This document shows positions 36,244-43,783 of a stretch of 64,000 nucleotides of DNA, piece after piece. A program made the translations under genes and the position numbers. Within the stretch, counting starts at the first letter, position 1. Every line of letters starts with the position of its first letter. The stretch comes from Agromyces kandeliae. GTDB lineage: Bacteria; Actinomycetota; Actinomycetes; Actinomycetales; Microbacteriaceae. The stretch spans positions 1 to 64,000 of the forward strand of contig NZ_WKJD01000016.1 in assembly GCF_009674665.1 (NCBI RefSeq), in the 5' to 3' direction. The notes below the pieces were generated by a model. The model had not been told where the DNA came from, ran no database searches, and was given only the letters and a program-made list of their open reading frames with translations.

Positions 36244-37911
36244 TCAGGCCGGCGGATAGAGGTAGAGCGCCTCGCCGACCGGGATGGTCCGCACGTGGTA
36301 CGAGTGATCGGAGTTCCAGTTGTACTCCTCGATCGTGACCGTGCCGTCGCCGTTGACCGCCTGCACGTACGCCACGTGGTTGTACGGGAACCACGCGACC
36401 GCGCCGACGACGGGCTCGCTGCTCGACGGCCAGCCCTTCGCCGCCCAGGCATCGGCCCACATCCATGCGCTGCCCGAGGCGAGGTTGCCCCAGTCCCACT
36501 TCCACGGCGCGCCCGTCACGCCCGCGTCGCGGTTCAGTCGCCAGGCCACGAAGTCGACGCACTCGCGGTAGTAGTAGCGCAGGGGCGACAAGCCGCCGCC
36601 GTAGTCGTCGGGCGTCTGGTTCCACCAGGGGTAGTCGTCGCCCTCGGCCCGCTGGGCCACGATCGCGTACTCGCCCGTGCCGCGCGAGGCGAGTTCGGCC
36701 TCCCAGGCCGCACGCTCCGCCTCCGCCGCCGCCGCGTCGATCTCCTCACGCGTCGTCACCGCGAAGGTGTCGCTGGAGACCGGCGCCCCGGCTGCGAGAT
36801 CCGAGACCTCGAGCGCCTGCGCCTCGGCGACCGAGAGGCTGAACTTGGTCGGCGCGCCTCCCGGCAGGTGACCGCCCGGCAGGAACGCGTAGGCGGGAAG
36901 CGCCACGGTGCCGACGAGCGCCGGCACCAGGAGCACGGTGGCCGCGACGCGCATCGGACCGTTCCGTCGCGAGACCGGCCCCGAGGCGCGGGCGGCCGGC
37001 GACTGAGGCGGGGTCGCGGCGCGCCGGGCCGGCGCTCGTGAGGCTCCGCGACGTCGGCCGCTCGGCGGTGCGTCGACCGACGGGGGTGCAGCACCCCCCG
37101 CGGCGGCGGCGGCGATGGCCAGCGACGGCGAGCCCGCAGCAGGGGCGTCGACCGCCGAGGGGATGCCGGCGGGATCGGCGAGCGCAGCGGCCGGGACGGC
37201 GACGGCGTCGGGCGACGGGGCGCGGCGCGCACCCGGAGGCTGCGGAGCGAGTCGCTCGGCGGGGCGGGTGGCCCCGGGGGTGGGCATGGACCCGCGCGAA
37301 CCAGATGCCGCTCCGCGGTCTTCCGGTCGGGTCGGACGGGCCGACGCCACGGTCTGAGCGGGCGTCGGCGCATACCCGGACGCTGACCTGCGGCCCGGAA
37401 CGACGCCACCATCGGGTGCAGCGCGGCGGTCGGGCGCGGCATCGCGGCGGGGCGCGGGCGAGGGGAGGTCGGGGCGACCCGCGTGCGGCGGCACGGCGGC
37501 GGGCCGACCCCGTTCGCGGCGCCACTCGTCGACCTCGGGACGCACCGCGCCGGCCCGCTGCTCGGAGTTCCCGTCGCGCGACTCGTCTCGCGGCGGTCGC
37601 CATGCCGGCGGCACCCGCGGTGGCACGGGCCGTGACGACTCCGGACGACCCGACGGCATTCCCGTGACCGCTCCGGCATCGCGGAGCGCCGAACGCTCGC
37701 GCAGCGCGGACGCGTCTCGCTCGCCCGCCCCATCGGCCGGACGCTCGCGGTCGGCGCGACGGCCGGTCACGGGCGGGCGGGATGAGGCATCCGGGCGCGG
37801 CGCAGCGTCGTGGTACTCGGGCGACCAACCGGCGGACCCGTCCGCGGGCAGCGCGGAGTGGCGTCGGGGCCGCAGGCTCGGGGGCTGGCCGTGCGCGTCG
37901 TCACCGTACAA
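36244..37911 (-). CDS. CHAP-domain secreted cell-wall hydrolase with long N-terminal extension, 555 aa
   Basis: C-terminal CHAP amidase/endopeptidase domain (about 420-555), with catalytic C451 in RECVDFVAW and the histidine in YNHVAYVQ. A hydrophobic export segment near residues 322-345 ends L-P-A-Y-A-F, followed by a coiled-coil stalk. The first ~310 residues are Pro/Arg/Ala-rich and disordered, an unusually long cytosolic region. The start is uncertain: no ATG or GTG exists in frame back to the HNH stop, and TTG at 37911 has GGAGG ten bases upstream. The stalk is homologous to that of the NlpC/P60 protein at 38905. Confidence 0.82.
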   Translation of the reverse strand: MYGDDAHGQPPSLRPRRHSALPADGSAGWSPEYHDAAPRPDASSRPPVTGRRADRERPADGAGERDASALRERSALRDAGAVTGMPSGRPESSRPVPPRVPPAWRPPRDESRDGNSEQRAGAVRPEVDEWRRERGRPAAVPPHAGRPDLPSPAPRRDAAPDRRAAPDGGVVPGRRSASGYAPTPAQTVASARPTRPEDRGAASGSRGSMPTPGATRPAERLAPQPPGARRAPSPDAVAVPAAALADPAGIPSAVDAPAAGSPSLAIAAAAAGGAAPPSVDAPPSGRRRGASRAPARRAATPPQSPAARASGPVSRRNGPMRVAATVLLVPALVGTVALPAYAFLPGGHLPGGAPTKFSLSVAEAQALEVSDLAAGAPVSSDTFAVTTREEIDAAAAEAERAAWEAELASRGTGEYAIVAQRAEGDDYPWWNQTPDDYGGGLSPLRYYYRECVDFVAWRLNRDAGVTGAPWKWDWGNLASGSAWMWADAWAAKGWPSSSEPVVGAVAWFPYNHVAYVQAVNGDGTVTIEEYNWNSDHSYHVRTIPVGEALYLYPPA

Positions 37912-38067
37912 GGATCGTGTACCTCCGGTCCCGCGCCGGCTCGGGGGGAGGCGGAAGCGGGGGCGTTGCGGGTTCTCCGGAGCCGGGGGTGCTCCGGACT
38001 CGTACCACCCTAGGGCACGGTCCGAGCGCTTGTCACCGTGCGGCGCATCGGCGCGCCGAGGCGCGTG

Positions 38068-38565
38068 TCAGGCCGCTCGCTCGAGGTAGTCGCTCCACTG
38101 CGGGAGCGGCCGCTCGAACCCGCGCACCACCCACCCGCGACCGTGCGGCATGCGGGGCGTGATCCGCAGCGTCCAGCCCATCTCGGCGGGTGTGTGGTCG
38201 CCCTTGGAGTTGTTGCACCGCAGGCAGCACGCGACCAGGTTCTCCCACGTGTCGCGCCCGCCGCGCGATCGCGGCAGCACGTGGTCGATCGTCCCCGCGG
38301 ACTTGCCGCAGTAGGCGCAGCGGTGCTCATCGCGCCGGAGCACGCCTCGGCGGCTCACCGGAACCTGGTGGACGCGCGGCGTCCGCACGTACCGGGTGAG
38401 CAGGATGACGCTGGGCCGGACCCATTCGCCGTTCGCACCGTGCACCGGGTTGCCCTCGTCGTGCAGGATCACGGTGGCCTTCTCGTTCATGACGAGCAGG
38501 AGGGCGCGCTTGAACGACACGACCGCGAGGGGTTCATATCCGGCGTTGAGCACGAGCGTGCGCAT
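38068..38565 (-). CDS. HNH endonuclease-domain protein, 165 aa
   Basis: Actinobacterial HNH protein. The zinc/HNH core is residues about 80-125: RCAYCGK, GTIDHVLPRSRGG (the HNH His-Asp) and LVACCLRCNNSKGD. The N-terminal LVLNAGYEPLAVVSFKRALLLVMNEKA block is typical of a widely conserved, poorly understood family found near cell-wall hydrolase genes. ATG at 38565, with GAGAGG upstream. The TGA is in frame with the CHAP gene that follows. Target DNA is unknown. Confidence 0.9.
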   Translation of the reverse strand: MRTLVLNAGYEPLAVVSFKRALLLVMNEKATVILHDEGNPVHGANGEWVRPSVILLTRYVRTPRVHQVPVSRRGVLRRDEHRCAYCGKSAGTIDHVLPRSRGGRDTWENLVACCLRCNNSKGDHTPAEMGWTLRITPRMPHGRGWVVRGFERPLPQWSDYLERAA

Positions 38566-38838
38566 GGGGTGCCTCTCGATCGGTGCTGGATGGCTTCCAG
38601 CCGCGTGAAGGGAAGGACGATCCGGATGCCGCGGGGTGCGCAGAACCGCCCCGGAGACGCGAAACGGGCACCGTCATGAAGACAGTGCCCGTCGGCATCC
38701 CGGCGCGGTCGCGACTCGGCTGACTACTGCGCCGCTGGTCGTAGAGCACGCGCGCGCCCGCGGAATGGGTGCTGCTGCGTGGACCGACCATCGGACTTCC
38801 CCTACCCGGTATTCGGAATCGTCACGGTCAAGGCTACG
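38566..38838 (-). other. intergenic interval between two terminator-like hairpins
   Basis: A 273-base stretch between the NlpC/P60 terminator and the HNH start holds no supported protein gene. It contains a second hairpin (38664-38692). A TTGACC -35-like element is at 38826-38831 (minus), right after the first terminator, but I see no matching -10. The interval holds the HNH promoter and could encode a short RNA of about 130-150 bases. Confidence 0.42.
38664..38692 (-). terminator. hairpin upstream of the HNH gene
   Basis: ACGGGCAC (38664-38671) pairs with GTGCCCGT (38685-38692), with two more inner pairs across one mismatch; on the minus strand it is followed by GTTTCG. It could end a short transcript or attenuate the HNH gene. 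Confidence 0.52.
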
Positions 38839-38881
38839 ACACGAATGGCGTGCCGGGTCCTCCCGGCACGCCATTCGTGTC
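38838..38881 (-). terminator. strong terminator of the NlpC/P60 gene
   Basis: A perfect 20-base-pair stem, GACACGAATGGCGTGCCGGG with its complement, around a TCCT loop, 24 bases after the stop of the hydrolase gene on the minus strand. No U-tract. Confidence 0.88.
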
Positions 38882-38904
38882 ACGCTTCATGCGCTGTTCA
38901 CACG

Positions 38905-39765
38905 TCAGATCCGCACGATCCAGTAGTCGCTCGTCCAGATCGGCTGGACTCGGACGACCGTGCCCTCGTACGGGGCGTGGAGGATCATGCCGTTGCCGGC
39001 GTAGAAGCCGATGTGGCCGCTCATGACGACGAGGTCGCCGGGGACGGCCTGGGAGACGGGGATCTGCGTTCCGGCGGCACCCTGCGCGGAGGACGAGTGC
39101 GGGAGGCTGATGCCGAACTGGGCGTAGACGTACTGGACGAGGCCGGAGCAGTCGAAACCGGCCGGCGTCGCGCCGCCGTAGACGTAGGGGACGCCGAGGT
39201 ACTGCTGCGCGACCGAGTAGACGCTGGCGGGATCCGCCGAGCCGTAGACGGCGGCGGGGGTGTACTCGCTCGCGGCGGCGGCATAGGAGGTCATCTGCTC
39301 GGCCGCGGCCTGGCGGGCGGCCTCTGCGGCGGCGGCGGCCTCCTCGGCGGCGCGCTGCGCCTCCTCGGCGGCCCGGATCTCCTCACCGGTGACGGCGTCG
39401 TAGCCGTCTTCGGAGATCGGCGCGGCGATGACGTCCTCGGCCACCTCGACGTCCTGCGGGGCCGCCTTGGTCAGCTGCGTCTGCGCCGTGGCGCCGAACT
39501 GGATGCCGTCGCTCCCCGGTGCGAACGCGTACGCGGGGATCGCGAGGGTGCCGACCAGGCCGGCGGCGACGGACATGACCATCACGTTCTTCGCGCTGCC
39601 GCGGCGGAGCCGGCGGCCGAGGGAGTCCTTCTGGAGCCTCGCCTCCACTGCGACGTCCGTCGCGGCCGCAGGAGCGGCCGGCGTCGCGCGACGCACGAGG
39701 GCGGTGCCGGTCCTGGGCTTGGGGGCGGTGATCGCGCCTGAACGGCGCCGGGGGAATCGAGCCAA
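38905..39765 (-). CDS. NlpC/P60 (C40) peptidoglycan endopeptidase, 286 aa
   Basis: Secreted D,L-endopeptidase that cuts peptidoglycan stem peptides. The catalytic triad is C206 (GFDCSGLVQYVY), H251 (SGHIGFYAG) and H263 (MILHAP). A basic N-terminus is followed by an export segment at 60-82 ending IPAYAF, then an Ala/Glu coiled-coil stalk (about 108-160). The start is TTG at 39765, with GGAGG eight bases upstream. The leader of about 138 bases is long and GC-rich. The stalk region closely resembles the CHAP protein's. Confidence 0.92.
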   Translation of the reverse strand: MARFPRRRSGAITAPKPRTGTALVRRATPAAPAAATDVAVEARLQKDSLGRRLRRGSAKNVMVMSVAAGLVGTLAIPAYAFAPGSDGIQFGATAQTQLTKAAPQDVEVAEDVIAAPISEDGYDAVTGEEIRAAEEAQRAAEEAAAAAEAARQAAAEQMTSYAAAASEYTPAAVYGSADPASVYSVAQQYLGVPYVYGGATPAGFDCSGLVQYVYAQFGISLPHSSSAQGAAGTQIPVSQAVPGDLVVMSGHIGFYAGNGMILHAPYEGTVVRVQPIWTSDYWIVRI

Positions 39766-39938
39766 AACGTGTCCTCCGCCCCACGATGCCGAAGCTCCGT
39801 CTCACCTGTGCGCTTGGGGGCGCGTCACGGGTATCGGGGCCGAGCGGTGAGCGCGGGAGGCGTCTCGACCCTGTTCCGTCGGCTGGCTTGTCGCCGGCGG
39901 ACTCGATCGAGGATACGCGAGAGGTCGTCGATTGTCAC
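39766..39938 (-). promoter_or_regulatory. promoter and ~138-base leader of the NlpC/P60 gene
   Basis: GTGACA (39933-39938), exactly 17 bases, and TATCCT (39910-39915) on the minus strand form a good sigma-70-type promoter. Transcription would start near 39903, leaving about 138 bases before the TTG start. Leaders of this size ahead of actinobacterial wall hydrolases are often c-di-AMP (ydaO-type) riboswitches, but I could not find that consensus here. Confidence 0.5.
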
Positions 39939-40042
39939 ATTTCGGTCACGGTGCGCCGGAATCGGCGATCCACGCCCCGTGCGACGGAGGGATTCGACGC
40001 CCTCGGGTCCCGGACGCCCCGACCACGGGCCGGAGCCGGGAA

Positions 40043-40735
40043 TCAGTCCCCGATGAAGAGATGGCCGGCGAGCTCCGACGGCAGCTCGAGCGCATCGTCG
40101 CGACCCTCGACCGAGACCACGACGACGGCGCCCTCGCGGCGGAGCGAGACCCGTGTTCCGGGCAGCACGCCGGCCGCCTTCAGCCGACCGAGCAGCGCGG
40201 GCTCGAACTGCGCGGGCTCGGCGAGCCTGCGGATGACGCCGTCGGCCGAGCCGTCGCCCTCGTCGAGGGCCGTGAGGACGTTGCGCACGCCCTGCATGAA
40301 CGGCGCCGCGGGCTCGACACCGAGCTCCTCCAGCCCCGGGATCGGGTTGCCGTAGGGCGAGTGCGTGGGCTGGCCGAGGATCTCGACGAGGCGGCGCTCG
40401 ACGTGCTCGCTCATCACGTGCTCCCAGCGGCACGCCTCCTCGTGGACGTACTCCCAGTCGAGGCCGATCACGTCGGCGAGCAGGCGCTCGGCGAGACGGT
40501 GCTTGCGCATCACGTGCACGGCCTTCTGCCGCCCGTCGGCGGTGAGCTCGAGGTGGCGGTCGCCCGAGACTACGACGAGCCCGTCGCGCTCCATCCGCGC
40601 GACCGTCTGCGACACGGTGGGACCGGAGTGCCCGAGTCGCTCCGAGATGCGGGCACGGAGCGGCACGATGCCCTCCTCCTCGAGGTCGAGGATGGTGCGC
40701 AGGTACATCTCGGTCGTGTCGATGAGGTCGGTCAA
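40043..40735 (-). CDS. DtxR/IdeR-family metal-dependent repressor, 230 aa
   Basis: N-terminal winged helix (about 1-65: LIDTTEMYLRTILDLEEEG, GPTVSQTVARMERDGLV), dimer/metal domain with the primary-site cysteine and E-H pair in ACRWEHVMSEHVE, and a C-terminal FeoA/SH3-like domain. Fe2+- or Mn2+-dependent regulation of uptake is known for the family. The start is TTG at 40735, with GGGGAG five bases upstream and the family-typical first residues T-D-L-I-D-T. TAGTCT at 40777-40782 (minus) is the likely -10. Confidence 0.92.
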   Translation of the reverse strand: MTDLIDTTEMYLRTILDLEEEGIVPLRARISERLGHSGPTVSQTVARMERDGLVVVSGDRHLELTADGRQKAVHVMRKHRLAERLLADVIGLDWEYVHEEACRWEHVMSEHVERRLVEILGQPTHSPYGNPIPGLEELGVEPAAPFMQGVRNVLTALDEGDGSADGVIRRLAEPAQFEPALLGRLKAAGVLPGTRVSLRREGAVVVVSVEGRDDALELPSELAGHLFIGD

Positions 40736-40876
40736 TTCGCTCCCCCTCGGCGGTCGGGCGCCTCGTGCATCAGAACAGACTACTGGCCGCGGCCGACATG
40801 CCGGCGAGCGGTGGAGGGTGGACGCGGCGAATGCCCGACCCCGCGTCATCCGCCGCCATGGCGAACGCGCCACGCC

Positions 40877-42004
<1,128 letters not shown>

Positions 42005-42014
42005 GGTGACGGCC

Positions 42015-42278
42015 ATGCGGCTGTGGCTCTCCGAGTCCGAACGGCATCCCGACCCGGAGCCGGTCCGGGCGGACGCGCGCAAGGCGCTCCTCGCCGGAAC
42101 CGTCGCGTGGGTCGTGGCGCTCGGCCTCGCCATGGGGTTCTCCGGCGCGCTGGCGGATGCCGGGTTCGGCTGGTTCGTCGCCGCGGCCGCGATCGGCGTC
42201 GTGCTCGGGGTCGTCGGACTCGTCGTCGTGCAGCTCCGCCGTCGACGGCACCGGCCGGACCCCGACGCCCCGCGCTGA
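42015..42278 (+). CDS. small two-pass membrane protein (DUF2530-like), 87 aa
   Basis: Short N-terminal hydrophilic part (LWLSESERHPDPEPVRADARKA), two membrane helices (about 25-48 and 50-72) and an arginine-rich C-terminus. The layout fits the actinobacterial DUF2530 family. TAGGGT (42002-42007) is seven bases before the ATG and shares its TAG with the serC stop. Function unknown. Confidence 0.75.
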   Translation: MRLWLSESERHPDPEPVRADARKALLAGTVAWVVALGLAMGFSGALADAGFGWFVAAAAIGVVLGVVGLVVVQLRRRRHRPDPDAPR

Positions 42279-42294
42279 GCGCCTCCCGGACGCG

Positions 42295-43020
42295 TCAGGC
42301 CGACCCGTCGGGGCGCTCCCGGTCGTCGGCGTCCGCTTCGCCTGCGGCGTCGGCGTCACCCTCGTCGTCGTCGTCCTCGTCGTCGGCGCCCTCGTCGTCG
42401 GCGCCCTCGTCGTCGGATGCGTCGAGCGCGTCGATGTCGATGCCGTCGAAGAGGTCGTCTCCGGCGTCCTCCTCGCCGAACTCGTCGTCGCCCTCGTCGG
42501 CATCGCCCTCGCCGTCGGCGTCGAGCTCCTCGTCGCCGTCGGATCCCCGGTCGCGGTCGAGCTCCTCGTCGGCGTCCGCGTCATCCTCGTCGTCGCCCTC
42601 GGCCGACTCCGCCTCCGCGGCGGCCGCGGCCTGGGCGGCGCGGTACTCCGCGAGCCGATCCGACCACGGCACCCACTCGGGCGCGAGGAGCGCCTGCTCG
42701 CCGGGCAGCAGCTCGGTCTCGAGCACGGTCGGGTCGGCGCCCTCGACGCGCGCGAGCGTGACCGACCAGTGCCAGCCCGGGTAGCCGGGCAGGTCGGCCG
42801 CGAAGTGAAGGGAGAGCACGTGCTCGCCCTCGGCGACGTGGCCGACCACGGAGCCCACCGACTGGGCCGCGGTGACCTCGAGCAGCGCGCCGCGCGCGAG
42901 GTCGACCGCGTCGAGCAGCACGTCGTCGGCGACGATCGGGCCGACCTCGTCGGCGACCGCACCGCGGTCGGATGCCTCGCTCGCCTCGCCCGCCTCGCCG
43001 GGGAACTCCGCGTCAGGCAT
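42295..43020 (-). CDS. DUF3027 protein with acidic tail, 241 aa
   Basis: N-terminal ~135 residues are the actinobacterial DUF3027 domain (LDAVDLARGALLEV, HVLSLHFAADLPGYPGWHWSVTLARV, LLPGEQALLAPEWVPWSDRL). The last ~100 residues are almost entirely Asp, Glu, Ala and Gly, coded by tandem repeats. ATG at 43020 overlaps the end of the cold-shock gene by 8 bases, so the two are co-translated. An acidic tail beside a nucleic-acid-binding cold-shock protein suggests an RNA/DNA-mimic or chaperone-like role, which is inference. Confidence 0.87.
   Translation of the reverse strand: MPDAEFPGEAGEASEASDRGAVADEVGPIVADDVLLDAVDLARGALLEVTAAQSVGSVVGHVAEGEHVLSLHFAADLPGYPGWHWSVTLARVEGADPTVLETELLPGEQALLAPEWVPWSDRLAEYRAAQAAAAAEAESAEGDDEDDADADEELDRDRGSDGDEELDADGEGDADEGDDEFGEEDAGDDLFDGIDIDALDASDDEGADDEGADDEDDDDEGDADAAGEADADDRERPDGSA
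42376..42416 (-). repeat. 15-base tandem repeats in the acidic tail
   Basis: CTCGTCGTCGGCGCC repeats head to tail (42376-42390, 42391-42405, partial 42406-42416), encoding G-A-D-D-E units. More degenerate GTC/CTC repeats continue to about 42600. Confidence 0.75.
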
Positions 43021-43393
43021 CCAGCTCGTCCGCAACCTTGCGCAGGAGGGCCGCGATCTTCCGGCTGTGGGCGTTGTCGGGGTACCGGCCGCGCTTCAGG
43101 TTCGCGCCGATGCCGTCGAGGACCTTCACGAGGTCCTCGACGATGACCGCCATGTCGTCCGCCGGCTTGCGGTGCATCCGCGCGAGGCTCGGCGGCGCGT
43201 CGAGCACGCGCACCGAGAGCGCCTGCGCGCCGCGCTTGCCCTGGGCGATCCCGAACTCCAGCCGGGTGCCCGAGCGCACGGTCGCGCCGGCGGGAAGTGC
43301 CGAGGCGTGGAGGAAGACCTCCTGGCCGTCATCGCCGCTGATGAAGCCGAACCCCTTCTCCTCGTCGTAGAACTTGACCTTGCCGGTGGGCAT
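43013..43393 (-). CDS. cold-shock-domain protein with C-terminal helical extension, 126 aa
   Basis: Residues 1-66 are a cold-shock OB-fold with RNP1 KGFGFIS and RNP2 VFLHAS. The following ~60 residues form a helical extension (LARMHRKPADDMAVIVEDLVKVLDGIG) not found in ordinary CspA. ATG at 43393. TAGACT (43452-43457, minus) gives a ~50-base leader. It overlaps DUF3027 by 8 bases, a conserved pairing in actinobacteria. A standard 67-aa CspA is at 56121. Confidence 0.9.
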   Translation of the reverse strand: MPTGKVKFYDEEKGFGFISGDDGQEVFLHASALPAGATVRSGTRLEFGIAQGKRGAQALSVRVLDAPPSLARMHRKPADDMAVIVEDLVKVLDGIGANLKRGRYPDNAHSRKIAALLRKVADELDA

Positions 43394-43502
43394 CGATGGA
43401 ACTCCCGCTGTCTCGGTGGGCGCGCCGGAAACCGCGGCGACGTCGGCCCCCAGTCTACGGTCCGGCACCCGCCGGGACGGCCGTGGGGCCTATTCTGGGA
43501 CC

Positions 43503-43778
43503 GTGAGCAATCAGGGCCCGATCACCGACCATCGTCTCGAGCGCATCCTCGCCTACATGGTCGCCGCGACCGTCGGGCTCTCGATCATCGCCTTCTTCGC
43601 GGTCATGATCGGCACGCTCTCCGGAGTCGGCGCCGACGACGGCTTCAGCGAGGGGATCTGGCCGTTCGTGCTCGTGCTGCCGCTCATCGGATTGCCCATC
43701 GGCTTCGTCCTCCTGATCGCGCTGCTCATCGTCAACGGCGTGCGCCGCTCTCGGGAGTCCCGACAGGGCACGGACTGA
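43503..43778 (+). CDS. small two-pass membrane protein, 91 aa
   Basis: Two hydrophobic helices (about 15-42 and 52-80) separated by a short acidic loop, with a charged C-terminus (VRRSRESRQGTD). GTG at 43503 is six bases after TATTCT (43491-43496), indicating a leaderless start. It precedes the helicase-associated gene by five bases and may be in the same operon. Not recognised. Confidence 0.78.
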   Translation: MSNQGPITDHRLERILAYMVAATVGLSIIAFFAVMIGTLSGVGADDGFSEGIWPFVLVLPLIGLPIGFVLLIALLIVNGVRRSRESRQGTD

Positions 43779-43783
43779 CTGCC

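Noticed and set aside
39766-39903. c-di-AMP (ydaO-type) riboswitch before the NlpC/P60 gene
   Set aside because: Context is suggestive, but I could not match the conserved core sequences; kept only as a finding about an unknown leader.
42872-43783. N-terminal extension of the helicase-associated protein
   Set aside because: It would overlap the cold-shock gene and the small membrane protein gene in other frames; the family-like sequence begins at 43784.
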